This document shows, one piece after another, positions 46,789 to 54,808 of a stretch of DNA of 64,000 nucleotides. The stretch comes from JAPPFW01 sp965200835 (GTDB taxonomy: Bacteria; Actinomycetota; Acidimicrobiia; Spongiisociales; Spongiisociaceae), in the NCBI GenBank assembly GCA_965200835.1, contig OZ241390.1:992001-1056000 (forward strand), in the 5' to 3' direction. Each line of letters opens with the position of its first letter. The first letter of the stretch is position 1. Below the pieces are notes generated by a model that had not been told where the DNA came from, ran no database searches, and saw nothing but the letters and a program-made list of their open reading frames with translations. A program made the translations under genes and the position numbers.

Positions 46789-47217
46789 TCATGCTTCCAA
46801 AGGTATTGCAGCTACTAGAGGAGGTGGAAGAGTATGACCCGTGAAATCTATAGAATCATCATCATCGATATCCTGGGAATCCGCAGAGGCATAGCAATGT
46901 ATCTTGCCATCACCAAGAAACCCCATGTCAATAAACAGGCCATCCTGTCGCCAGTAGAAGTTGATCTCACCGTCGTCCGCTAAGCCTACCCCTGGCAACT
47001 GAACGTTAGAAGGAATGAGGTCTATGAAAGCTATGGCGTCGGTTATGGCATCAGAGCTCGGGGCAATGGCATCTGCCGGGTATGGACCTCTCGTGTAGCT
47101 CCAAACTTGATACTTGAGATGCGTTACACGGTCCGGGAGGTCCGTCATCCAACGTGGGGTGTAGGAACTTGATGCGATACGGGATCTCCAAAGCTCTATG
47201 GTGTCCCAATCGGCCAT
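46789..47217 (-). CDS. Uncharacterised 142-residue protein
   Basis: Acidic small protein with blocks DAIAFIDLIPSNVQLPGVGL, ADDGEINFYWRQDGLFIDMG and GDGKIHCYASADS. Such small proteins with a DGEI.FYW pattern are widespread and uncharacterised. GGGGAG lies upstream of the ATG. Its first codons overlap the end of the preceding 75-residue gene by 22 bases, so the pair is translationally linked. No function is assigned; a toxin-like, defence or island gene pair is possible. Confidence 0.6.
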   Translation of the reverse strand: MADWDTIELWRSRIASSSYTPRWMTDLPDRVTHLKYQVWSYTRGPYPADAIAPSSDAITDAIAFIDLIPSNVQLPGVGLADDGEINFYWRQDGLFIDMGFLGDGKIHCYASADSQDIDDDDSIDFTGHTLPPPLVAAIPLEA

Positions 47218-47423
47218 GGCGGTGCCGATCTCCCCGGGGTGAGGAGGGCCAGTTCCAACACGTCTCCCTCGACCAGTTTCGGGAGACGATCCTGCCCTGT
47301 ATCTGGGTGAGCTTCCTTGAGCCTCTCCCGTTCCTCATGGGTGAGAGGCGCATCGGGAGTCAAGGCGAATGTCACTTCGGCAATCGCATGGGCATCATGG
47401 CAAGGCTCAAATGCGATGACCAT
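47196..47423 (-). CDS. Truncated protein resembling the N-terminus of the TIGR04255 family
   Basis: 75 residues from ATG 47423, chosen because AGAGGAGC stands about seven bases upstream. The beginning (CHDAHAIAEVTFALTPDAPL) resembles the (P)xIxEVxFxL start of the sporadically distributed TIGR04255 family, whose members are about 250 residues. The frame stops just inside the next gene, so it is probably a truncated or fused remnant. Family assignment is tentative and from memory of the motif. Confidence 0.4.
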   Translation of the reverse strand: MVIAFEPCHDAHAIAEVTFALTPDAPLTHEERERLKEAHPDTGQDRLPKLVEGDVLELALLTPGRSAPPWPIGTP

Positions 47424-47576
47424 CCCGAAGCTCCTCTGGCCGGCGGTCGCGTCCGGGGGCACTCACGTGAGTGACCATCGGGCCACTCGGGGTTGCCCAA
47501 CCCTCCGTGAACTATAGTGAGGGTGGCGGAGGATCCTACTGTAAGCGACCGAATAAGCAACACCCAGGATTGGGCG

Positions 47577-48638
47577 ATGACCGTGCGGGGGCCGGTGGCC
47601 GTGTCGCAGCTGGGGCCCACCCACATCCACGAGCACCTGTACATCGACTTCCGTCCCTTTCTGAAGCTGCACCCCTATGCGGTGGTCTCGGAGGAACCCC
47701 TCACGATCCACACCGCTGCGGAAGCTAGGTGGAACCCTGGAGGTTTCCCCGACAACTACCACCAGACCGATGTGGATCAGGTAGTCACCGAACTCAGACC
47801 GTTCTATGAGGCGGGCGGCCGGACCATCGTGGAGGTCACCCCGAGCCACATGTCCCGTGACCCTCTGGTGCTGCGCCAGATATCGGAACGCAGTGGAGTG
47901 CAGGTGGTGATGGGGGGCGGCTACTACCTGGCTGCCAGCCATCCTGCCGGCACGGCGGACCGAACCGTGGAGGCCCTCACCGCCGAGCTCGTGGACGAGT
48001 GGCGGAACGGCGTGGGCGACACCGGGATCCGTCCGGGAATCTTCGGCGAGATCGGCACGGGAGACCCCCTCCGTCCCGAAGAAGTCAGGGTCTTGCGAGC
48101 CGTGGCTTGGGCTCATCTGGAAACCGGCCTTCCGATCAGCGTGCACCTGCACCCCTGGGGGTTCGAGGGAGCGAAGGTGCTGGACGTCCTGGTGTCGGAG
48201 GGAGTCGAACCGTGCCGGGTGATCCTCGGCCATATGAACACCGCCATCTATGACGATCCATACCAGGTGGAGCTGCTGGAACGGGGTGCCAACCTGGCCT
48301 ATGACCTGATGGGCTTCGATCATTCCCTGATCGGCCTCGGCAAATACCCACCGAGCGACTTCGAGGTGGTCCGTGTCCTGGCCGGCCTGGCCGAGCGGGG
48401 CTATCTCGATCGCCTCTTCGTGTCCCAGGACATGGGTGGAGTGAAGACTCGACTGCTCGCTTACGGCGGATGGGGGTATGCCCACACGCTCAACCACGTC
48501 ATCCCGCTGTTTCGCGACGCCGGTTGGGGTAACCCAGAGGTCGACACCTTGATGGTTGCAAACCCGGCCCGGGTACTCCGGATACCCGGTCACCCGCCCA
48601 CTGACATTCGAGCAAGTGTCGATGACCAGGGTCCGTGA
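47577..48638 (+). CDS. Phosphotriesterase-family metal-dependent hydrolase
   Basis: 353 residues of the phosphotriesterase/lactonase family. The N-terminal GPVAVSQLGPTHIHEHL has the HxH pair (H18, H20); GIFGEIGTGD is at the place where the bridging carboxylated lysine is often found, here lacking a lysine; VHLHPW, ILGHMN and FVSQDMGG hold the other ligands. The ATG at 47577 is preferred because the family begins just before G-P-V; the frame is open to GTG 47517. Lactones or other esters are likelier substrates than organophosphates. The stop overlaps an alternative GTG start of the following SDR. Confidence 0.83.
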   Translation: MTVRGPVAVSQLGPTHIHEHLYIDFRPFLKLHPYAVVSEEPLTIHTAAEARWNPGGFPDNYHQTDVDQVVTELRPFYEAGGRTIVEVTPSHMSRDPLVLRQISERSGVQVVMGGGYYLAASHPAGTADRTVEALTAELVDEWRNGVGDTGIRPGIFGEIGTGDPLRPEEVRVLRAVAWAHLETGLPISVHLHPWGFEGAKVLDVLVSEGVEPCRVILGHMNTAIYDDPYQVELLERGANLAYDLMGFDHSLIGLGKYPPSDFEVVRVLAGLAERGYLDRLFVSQDMGGVKTRLLAYGGWGYAHTLNHVIPLFRDAGWGNPEVDTLMVANPARVLRIPGHPPTDIRASVDDQGP

Positions 48639-48664
48639 GGCCGGAGCAGGAACGGACGGTGCCC

Positions 48665-49444
48665 ATGCTGGGTGATCCTGCCTGGAGCTTGGGGGCCGGG
48701 CTGGAGGGCAGCGGCGTGATCGTAACGGGTGCGGCCAGCGGCATCGGACGGGCCACCTGTCGGATGATGGCTGCTGCCGGGGCGCGGGTGGCAGCAATCG
48801 ACATCGACCCGGATGGCCTCCAGGAAACGGCTGCGACACTCGAGGGCCGGGACGACCACCTCGCCATTCCCTTCGACCTGGCGGATACCGCGGCGATTCC
48901 GGACCTCGTGGCGGACACAGTCGAGCGCTTGGGCGACCTGTGGGCGGTGGCAAACGTAGCGGCGGTGCTTCGCCGTCGCCATATCGACCAGGTGACCGAG
49001 GACGACTGGAACATCCAGCTGGACGTCAACCTCAAGGCATCCTTCTTCCTGAACCGGGCGGCCGGCAACGCAATGGTGGTAGCAGGTAAGGGCGGGCGCA
49101 TCATCAACTTTGCCTCGATGGCCTGGCTGGTCGGCCCCTTTCTGGGCAGCGACGCCTACGTGATCAGCAAAGCCGGAGTGGTGTCGATGACCAGAGGATT
49201 CGCCCGGACCTTCGGTCCCCATGGAATCCTCGTTAACACCGTATCGCCCGGCCAGATCGACACGCCCATGCAACGCCTGGACAACCCGCCCGAGATGATG
49301 GACCGGACCGCCGAGAGCTGCCCTCTCGGCCGGATGGGCCAACCGGAAGAAGTGGCGTCGATAGTGGTCTTCCTGGCTTCCCGTCACGCCAGCTTCGTAA
49401 ACGGCGCCACTATCAATGTCAGTGGCGGCCTGATCATGTACTAG
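48665..49444 (+). CDS. Short-chain dehydrogenase/reductase, paralogue of the sox-operon SDR
   Basis: 259 residues starting MLGDPAWSLGAGLEGSG; an upstream GTG at 48635 overlapping the hydrolase stop would add ten residues. TGAASGIGRA cofactor motif, NVAA, NFASMA and YVISK catalytic block, and a C-terminal INVSGGLIMY. It is clearly paralogous to the SDR at 4,434-5,201. It shares a strand with the phosphotriesterase-like gene and, 120 bases on, with the methyltransferase, so it may oxidise or reduce the compound that is hydrolysed or demethylated. Confidence 0.87.
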   Translation: MLGDPAWSLGAGLEGSGVIVTGAASGIGRATCRMMAAAGARVAAIDIDPDGLQETAATLEGRDDHLAIPFDLADTAAIPDLVADTVERLGDLWAVANVAAVLRRRHIDQVTEDDWNIQLDVNLKASFFLNRAAGNAMVVAGKGGRIINFASMAWLVGPFLGSDAYVISKAGVVSMTRGFARTFGPHGILVNTVSPGQIDTPMQRLDNPPEMMDRTAESCPLGRMGQPEEVASIVVFLASRHASFVNGATINVSGGLIMY

Positions 49445-49565
49445 GCGAGTTTCCGGCCTTCCCGTCTTGAGTGAGCGCCCTGGTCCGTCGGTGTCTTGAC
49501 CCTCTGAGGGACGGTGTACCCTGCCTTCTGCAACCTGAAACGATCCGCGCGGGAAAGATGAGAAG

Positions 49566-50660
49566 ATGGACGAACAGTTCAGGCGGCTCTCAGGCGAATG
49601 GATGACACCTCGGCGCCGGTTCCTATCGTCGCTCTATGGGGGGCGGGTGGACAAGGTACCGGCCATGACCCTCAGTTCGGTCGTCACCATCGAGGCGATG
49701 GACATCTCCGGGGCCGAGTTCCCCGAGGCCCACCTGGATGCGGAGAAGATGGCGCGGCTAGCGGCTACCGCTCATGAGAATCTCGGGCTGGACACCGTGA
49801 TGCCGGTGTTCCATTCCCAGCTCGAGGCCGATGCGCTGGGCGCCGCCACCTGGTGGGGCACCAAGGACAACTGGCCGGCTACGAGCGATCACGTGCTCAC
49901 GGATCCCGAAGACTTCAAGATCCCATCCGACTACCTGAAGCGGAGGTCGTTCAAGGCGGTGCTCGGCGCCATCAGGTTGCTCCGCCAGCGCTATCCCGAC
50001 GTGGGCATCGTCGGCAAAGTATACGGTCCCTGGTCGGTCGGGTTTCACATGGTCGGGATCGAGAACTTCCTGATGGACACCATCCTGGATCCCGCCAAGA
50101 TCCACCGCTACCTGGAAGTCCTGCTTCCCGCCTCGATGATGTCGGCTCACGCCCAGCTGGAAGCGGGCGCCGATGCCATTATGTGGGCCGACCATGCCAA
50201 CCGGGAGCTGGTCAGCCCGCTCATGTACCGGGACTTCCTGCTCGAGATGCACCAGCAGGTCACCGAGGAGATCGGCGGGCCCAGCATCCTCCACTGCTGC
50301 GGCGAGACGACCGACCGGATCGACTACTTCGCGGAAGCCGGATGGGACTGCTTCCACTTCGAGTCCCAGGTCGACCCTCAGGTCGCCAAGGAGATCGTGG
50401 GGGACCGCATGTCGCTGATGGGGAACATCAACAACCCCACCACCCTGTTCAGCGGCACCTATGAGGACACCTACGATGCCTGTATGAAGGTGCTGGAGGC
50501 TGGCGTGAACGGAGTAGCACCGGAAGGATCGGTGCCGCTCGGTACTAAGATGCAAGTGCTCCAAGCCCTAACCGACTCGGCCCGCGACTATTCGAACTCC
50601 CACCGGCCGGACGGGCGGCTCGTGGTCCATGACCAACCTGCCACGGCGGCCGGTGCCTGA
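49566..50660 (+). CDS. UroD-type (MtaA/CmuA-like) methyltransferase
   Basis: 364-residue member of the uroporphyrinogen-decarboxylase superfamily as used in corrinoid-dependent methyl transfer (MtaA, MtbA, CmuA type). Barrel blocks GIVGKVYGPWSVGFHMVGI and LMGNINNPTTLFSGT are visible. The zinc motif H-x-C is present as H243-C-C245, but the third Cys of the usual P-G-C-G block is absent: the aligned APEGSVPLG (318-326) has none. It may bind zinc differently or act directly on the methylated substrate. ATG 49566 follows GGGAAAGATGAGAAG. The corrinoid protein gene follows after 159 bases. Confidence 0.85.
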   Translation: MDEQFRRLSGEWMTPRRRFLSSLYGGRVDKVPAMTLSSVVTIEAMDISGAEFPEAHLDAEKMARLAATAHENLGLDTVMPVFHSQLEADALGAATWWGTKDNWPATSDHVLTDPEDFKIPSDYLKRRSFKAVLGAIRLLRQRYPDVGIVGKVYGPWSVGFHMVGIENFLMDTILDPAKIHRYLEVLLPASMMSAHAQLEAGADAIMWADHANRELVSPLMYRDFLLEMHQQVTEEIGGPSILHCCGETTDRIDYFAEAGWDCFHFESQVDPQVAKEIVGDRMSLMGNINNPTTLFSGTYEDTYDACMKVLEAGVNGVAPEGSVPLGTKMQVLQALTDSARDYSNSHRPDGRLVVHDQPATAAGA

Positions 50661-50730
50661 CCGGAGTTCTGAGGGGCTGGCTTTCGTATCTTTGCGAGAT
50701 GGGCTGGCCCGATTACGCTTGACGAGTAGC

Positions 50731-50744
50731 TGGAAAGGTTTCCA
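50731..50744. promoter_or_regulatory. LacI-type operator-like palindrome upstream of the corrinoid-protein gene
   Basis: TGGAAAGGTTTCCA has perfect 6-base arms (7 with the flanking C/G) and matches TGnAAnCGnTTnCA except for GG in place of the central CG. It lies 76 bases before the corrinoid-protein ATG, in the only sizeable gap of the methyl-transfer cluster. It may be a regulator site or the stem of a leader hairpin. Confidence 0.5.
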
Positions 50745-50819
50745 GCCGGCCGGATAGCCGGGTGGGAACCCGATTTCCTACCCGAAGGACGACCTGACCC
50801 GAGGTAATGACGGACGCCC

Positions 50820-51572
50820 ATGGCCCACTTGTCTGACATAGCAAACGAGATCATCCGGGCAGAGGTCGAGGAGTTTCTCGAGCGGCCCGACGAGATCCGC
50901 TACAACGTGGATCTGTTCACCCGCGCCTCGCCCGTTATGCAGGACATCGCCGCGGCGTTGATCGAAGGGGACAACGTCACGGTGGACCGGCTCACCGCCC
51001 GATCGCTGGCCGAAGGGGTCTCGGCACTCGAGATCATGGACGACGGCCTCATCGCCGGGATGGGGATCGTCGGGATCAAGTTCCGGGAGGGCTACGTGTT
51101 CGTTCCGGAGGTCCTGGTCTCAGCTCGAGCCATGAAAGCCGGTATGGCGCACATCGAACCGATCCTGGCCGCCTCCGGGGTGGAGCCGATCGGAACGGTC
51201 ATCATGGGAACCGTCCAAGGCGACCTGCATGACATCGGCAAAAACCTGTGCATAATGATGCTCAGAGGGGGTGGCTTCACGGTCATCGACCTCGGCGTCA
51301 ACACCTCCCCGGAGGAGTTCATCGAAGCAGCCAGCACCAGCAAGGCCCGCCTGATCGGAATGTCGGCGTTGCTCACCACCACGATGCCCAACATGGCCAG
51401 GACGGTCGAAGCCTTCAAGGACGCCGGGCTGCGCGACCAGGTCAGATTCATGGTTGGTGGCGCGCCGGTGACACCCGAGTTCGGCCAGGAGGTCGGGGCC
51501 GACGGGTACGGCAAGGACGCCCTGGCCTGCGTGGCGCTGGCCAAGCAGCTGGCTGCCGAGGTCGGCCTCTGA
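50820..51572 (+). CDS. Corrinoid (cobalamin-binding) methyl-carrier protein
   Basis: 250-residue MtbC/MtaC/MttC-like protein. An N-terminal helical cap domain (about 30-120) is followed by a B12-binding Rossmann domain with the lower-ligand motif D135-x-H137-x-x-G140 (GTVQGDLHDIGKN), SALLTTTMP near 182 and MVGGAPV near 211. It shuttles a methyl group between the substrate methyltransferase and the tetrahydrofolate methyltransferase. The ATG at 50820 directly precedes the conserved start. Downstream genes follow with 14 bases or with overlaps, so the set is one operon. Confidence 0.93.
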   Translation: MAHLSDIANEIIRAEVEEFLERPDEIRYNVDLFTRASPVMQDIAAALIEGDNVTVDRLTARSLAEGVSALEIMDDGLIAGMGIVGIKFREGYVFVPEVLVSARAMKAGMAHIEPILAASGVEPIGTVIMGTVQGDLHDIGKNLCIMMLRGGGFTVIDLGVNTSPEEFIEAASTSKARLIGMSALLTTTMPNMARTVEAFKDAGLRDQVRFMVGGAPVTPEFGQEVGADGYGKDALACVALAKQLAAEVGL

Positions 51573-51586
51573 GCGGAGAGTCACTG

Positions 51587-51925
51587 GTGCCGGAACCCGA
51601 CATGGCCGCCTTCCAGGAACGGCTGGACCGGCTCGCCGCGATCTTCACCGACATAGTTGCCCACGCCGAAGTGTCCTCACGAACCCGGTGTCCCTACCGT
51701 GACCGGCACGATCTGTGCACTGCGCTGTTCAGATGCCGCAACCAGATCGCCCAGGCGGATGATGAGGAGACACTCGCCTGCGGCCACGACGGGACCTTCG
51801 ACTATCGCACGGCTTGGGAAGCCCATCCCCGCTCGGAAGTGAGAGCCCGCGAGAAGATCGTGGCTATCAAGAGGGAAGCCGAAGCACGCCGGCAGGCCAC
51901 ACCAGAACCTGGTGCGGCCGGATGA
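51587..51925 (+). CDS. Small Cys-rich protein of the corrinoid operon
   Basis: 112 residues, no known family. It contains C35, C44, C50 and C65, with H41 and H67 (TRCPYRDRHDLCTALFRCRN, later LACGHDG), enough ligands for a zinc or Fe-S site. The GTG start has GGAG nine bases upstream. It sits between the corrinoid protein and its activator, and its stop overlaps the activator ATG, so a role in corrinoid loading, reduction or electron delivery is plausible but unproven. Confidence 0.75.
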   Translation: MPEPDMAAFQERLDRLAAIFTDIVAHAEVSSRTRCPYRDRHDLCTALFRCRNQIAQADDEETLACGHDGTFDYRTAWEAHPRSEVRAREKIVAIKREAEARRQATPEPGAAG

Positions 51926-53592
51926 CCACCGTCTCCCACGAGGGCCAGTCCCGACCGTTAGTCGTGGACCGGACCGTCTTCGACTATGCCGATGAGCTGG
52001 CGGCGGTGGAGGTTCCCACCTCTTGTAAGCGCACCGGCCAATGCCACGAGTGCGTGGTGGAGATCCTGGACGGGATGGAGGGGTTGGGTACCCGTACCGA
52101 ACCCGAAGCCTTCCTGAGAGGCAACTTCCGGCTGGCCTGCCAGGCCCGGATCGTGCGGACGGACCACCACATCAGCTTCGCTCCTCTCCGGCGGCGGCCG
52201 CGCATCCTGCAGCCGAGCCCGCGATCAGACCAATCCCTGCTGCTCGATCCCGTGGTGCGCAGGGTGGGTAACGAGGTGTGGTACGGCGACACGATGGTGG
52301 ATGTCTACCGGGCCGCCATCTACGGTGTGGCGGTCGATCTGGGAACCACCACCGTGGTACTAGAGCTGGTGGACCTGGAGACAGGCCGGAGCGCGGCGGT
52401 CAGCAGCTTCGAGAACCCTCAGCAGTTCGGCGGCAGCGACGTGATGAACCGCATCTCCTACGAAGCCCGGCCCGGAGTGGCGGGCGAGCTCCAGAACGCG
52501 GTAGTAACCGCCATCAACCAGGGCATCCGAGAGATGGTCACCCGGGCCGGCCATCGCCCTCCTCATGTCTACGAGCTCGTGGTGGCAGCCAACTCGACCA
52601 TGCGCGACATCCTCTTCGGCCTGGACGTCCAGAGCATCGGCCAGAAGCCCTACAAGTCGCTGATCGAGCACGAATACCTGGCGGGGTGTCGTCCCCATAC
52701 CGCGCTGGTGGCCCGCACCCGAGGTCTCGGGCTGCGCGCCAACCGGCGGGCCAGAGTGTACGGGCTGCCTCTGATAGCCAGCCACGTCGGGGCCGATGCA
52801 GTGGCTTGCCTCGAGACCGTCCGGCTGGGCGAGACGGGTCGGACCGAGATGCTGGTCGACATGGGCACCAACACCGAGGTGGTGCTCCATCACCGAGGCC
52901 AGATATACGCGGCCTCCTGCCCGGCGGGACCGGCCTTCGAGGGGGGCCTGGTCACCTATGGCATGAGGGCCTACGATGGGGCTATCGAGTCGATCGTGCT
53001 GGATACCAACGGCGACTACTCCTGTTACGAGACCATCGGGGGAGCTCCGGCAACCGGTATCTGTGGCTCGGGACTTACCGATCTTCTCGCGGAGCTCCGC
53101 CGGCACCGGTTGATGACCCCGCTGGGGGTCTTCACCAGCAACCGCAAGCTCTTCTCCATCGAGGTGGTTCCCGAGCGAGGAATTACCTTTTCCAAACAAG
53201 ACATCGGCAATCTCGCCCAGGCCAAGGCAGCCAACTATTGCGGACAGCTGATAGTGATGAGGACGGCGGGGGTCGATCCCGCCGATATCGATCGCCTCTA
53301 CCTGGCCGGTGGGTTCGCCACTTACATCGATGTACGGAACGCCATCGACATCGGTCTGATCGCCCCCGTGCCGGAGGACCGGATCGTGAAGGTGGGTAAC
53401 GCGGCGATCGACGGTGCCCGCGCCCTGCTCCTGGACAAGTCCAAGCGCCGGGTGGCCGAGCGGAGGGCCGAGCAAGTGACCCATATCGAGTTGGAAACCA
53501 CTCCCGACTTCTTCGAGATCTTCGTCGAAGGCTGCCAGATCAAGCCGATGCCGGCCACCCTTCCTACCGCTCCCGAGCTGGTGATGGCATGA
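51922..53592 (+). CDS. RACE protein: ATP-dependent reductive activator of corrinoid enzymes
   Basis: 556 residues. The N-terminus is a plant-type 2Fe-2S ferredoxin domain with C35, C41, C44 and C73 (PTSCKRTGQCHECVVEI, LACQAR), followed by the ASKHA-like activator domain (GVAVDLGTTTVVLELVDL, MLVDMGTNTEVVL, GICGSGLTDLL, LAGGFATY). Such proteins re-reduce Co(II) corrinoid that has been inactivated by oxidation, using ATP. The start is the ATG at 51922 overlapping the previous stop (ATGA). The next gene overlaps its stop in the same way. An oxidation-repair activator suits an organism that also carries oxygen-linked enzymes. Confidence 0.93.
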   Translation: MTTVSHEGQSRPLVVDRTVFDYADELAAVEVPTSCKRTGQCHECVVEILDGMEGLGTRTEPEAFLRGNFRLACQARIVRTDHHISFAPLRRRPRILQPSPRSDQSLLLDPVVRRVGNEVWYGDTMVDVYRAAIYGVAVDLGTTTVVLELVDLETGRSAAVSSFENPQQFGGSDVMNRISYEARPGVAGELQNAVVTAINQGIREMVTRAGHRPPHVYELVVAANSTMRDILFGLDVQSIGQKPYKSLIEHEYLAGCRPHTALVARTRGLGLRANRRARVYGLPLIASHVGADAVACLETVRLGETGRTEMLVDMGTNTEVVLHHRGQIYAASCPAGPAFEGGLVTYGMRAYDGAIESIVLDTNGDYSCYETIGGAPATGICGSGLTDLLAELRRHRLMTPLGVFTSNRKLFSIEVVPERGITFSKQDIGNLAQAKAANYCGQLIVMRTAGVDPADIDRLYLAGGFATYIDVRNAIDIGLIAPVPEDRIVKVGNAAIDGARALLLDKSKRRVAERRAEQVTHIELETTPDFFEIFVEGCQIKPMPATLPTAPELVMA

Positions 53593-54614
53593 AGGGAACC
53601 CGGTTCGTCGTAATTGGCGAGAACGTCCACACCAGCCGGATCGTCCTCAAGAAAGGAAAGCGTTTCACCACCAGGAACGGCGTGGATGGGGTGCCCTTCC
53701 TAGCGATCGACGGAGCGCCCCGGCTGCTACCCGTGTCACCGACCATGCGGCGAAGCCAGGCTTTCGACGAGGGTCGGATCAAGCACATTGCCCTGGCGGT
53801 CGATGCTGCCATGGGCAAAGGTCCCGATGCCGGTGAAGGACGTGAATACCTGAGGCGGGTCGTCCTGGATCAGGAACAAGCCGGCGCTCACTATTTGGAT
53901 GTGAATGTCGATGAGATCTCACTCAAGACGGCCGAGCAGCGCGCCGCCATGGAGTGGCTGGTCGGCTTCGTAAGCTCACTCACCTCCCTCCCGATCTCGG
54001 TGGACTCCTCGGATACCAGCGTCATTGCAACCGGCCTGGCAGCGGCCCGCCGGGCGGGTCACCAGCCGCCCATGCTCAACTCCGCCTCCCTGGAGCGGGT
54101 CGAGGCAGTGCACCTGGCTGCCGAGTTCGATGCCAGGGTGATCGTCACCGCGGCTGGCGAGGCAGGAATGCCGTCCGACTCGTCCGAGCGGATCGCCAAC
54201 GCCTCCCGGATGGTGGAGGCAGCCACCGGCGCCGGCATCTCTCTAGGGGACATCTTCGTCGATCCGCTGGTGTTCCCCATTTCGGTGGACGGCAACTTCG
54301 GGCTCCACACCCTGGATGCCATCAGGGCCATCCGACGGCGGTACGGGCCCGAGATACACGTGACTGGGGGAATGAGCAACGTCTCCTTCGGGATCCCGGC
54401 CCGCAAGCTGATGAACGCTGTCTTCATCAATCTGGCCATCGAAGCAGGGGCCGATAGCGGCATCATCGATCCGGTCATGAACCCACTTGCCTCGGTTCTG
54501 TCCGCCGACCGGACCGCCACCCCCTACCGGATGGCTGAGGACACTCTCCTGGGACGCGACGAGCTGTGCATGAACTACATCCGCGCCTGGCGCAAAGGCA
54601 TCCTCGACACTTAG
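53589..54614 (+). CDS. Methyltetrahydrofolate:corrinoid methyltransferase-like protein
   Basis: 341 residues with the pterin-binding TIM barrel of MeTr/DHPS relatives. It begins VVIGENVHTSR; blocks GAHYLDVNVDE, LPISVDSSDTSV and LNSASLE match folate-binding strands, and IFVDPLVFPISVDG a later one. It would take the methyl group from the corrinoid protein and make methyl-tetrahydrofolate, the last step of the demethylation chain. It is the last gene of the operon (ATGA overlap upstream) and is followed by about 195 bases without a gene. Confidence 0.9.
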   Translation: MKGTRFVVIGENVHTSRIVLKKGKRFTTRNGVDGVPFLAIDGAPRLLPVSPTMRRSQAFDEGRIKHIALAVDAAMGKGPDAGEGREYLRRVVLDQEQAGAHYLDVNVDEISLKTAEQRAAMEWLVGFVSSLTSLPISVDSSDTSVIATGLAAARRAGHQPPMLNSASLERVEAVHLAAEFDARVIVTAAGEAGMPSDSSERIANASRMVEAATGAGISLGDIFVDPLVFPISVDGNFGLHTLDAIRAIRRRYGPEIHVTGGMSNVSFGIPARKLMNAVFINLAIEAGADSGIIDPVMNPLASVLSADRTATPYRMAEDTLLGRDELCMNYIRAWRKGILDT

Positions 54615-54704
54615 CCACCAGTTGGCCAGCATCCAGATCCTGATCGTTCGGCTGCCCTCGACCAGCGACGGGGGCCATTGCTCTCATCAACTACTTGCGG
54701 ATCC

Positions 54705-54738
54705 TAACTATCATCAGGTACGATCATCTGTGTGTGAG
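54705..54738 (+). repeat. Direct repeat copy 1 upstream of the coiled-coil gene
   Basis: AACTATCATCAGGTACGATC and the following ATCTGTGTGTGAGC resemble the stretch at 55,343-55,376 (AATACCATCAGCTACCATC..., GTGCGTGCTC). Each copy lies upstream of a plus-strand gene, so shared promoter or regulator sequence is likely. A -10-like TATAAC follows at 54,747. Confidence 0.45.
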
Positions 54739-54758
54739 CACGGTGTATAACCACCAAC

Positions 54759-54775
54759 CCAGGTAACATACCTGG
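54759..54775. promoter_or_regulatory. Palindrome between promoter and start of the coiled-coil gene
   Basis: CCAGGTAACATACCTGG has perfect 7-base arms around ACA. It lies just downstream of a TATAAC box and 34 bases before the ATG, a normal repressor position. Confidence 0.5.
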
Positions 54776-54808
54776 TCAGAGCAAGGACAAGAAGGAAGGG
54801 GCTGTCCC

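Noticed and set aside
50661..50819. Cobalamin riboswitch in front of the corrinoid-protein gene
   Set aside because: I looked for the conserved B12-box and the surrounding pairings and did not find them; only a 7-base palindrome is present.
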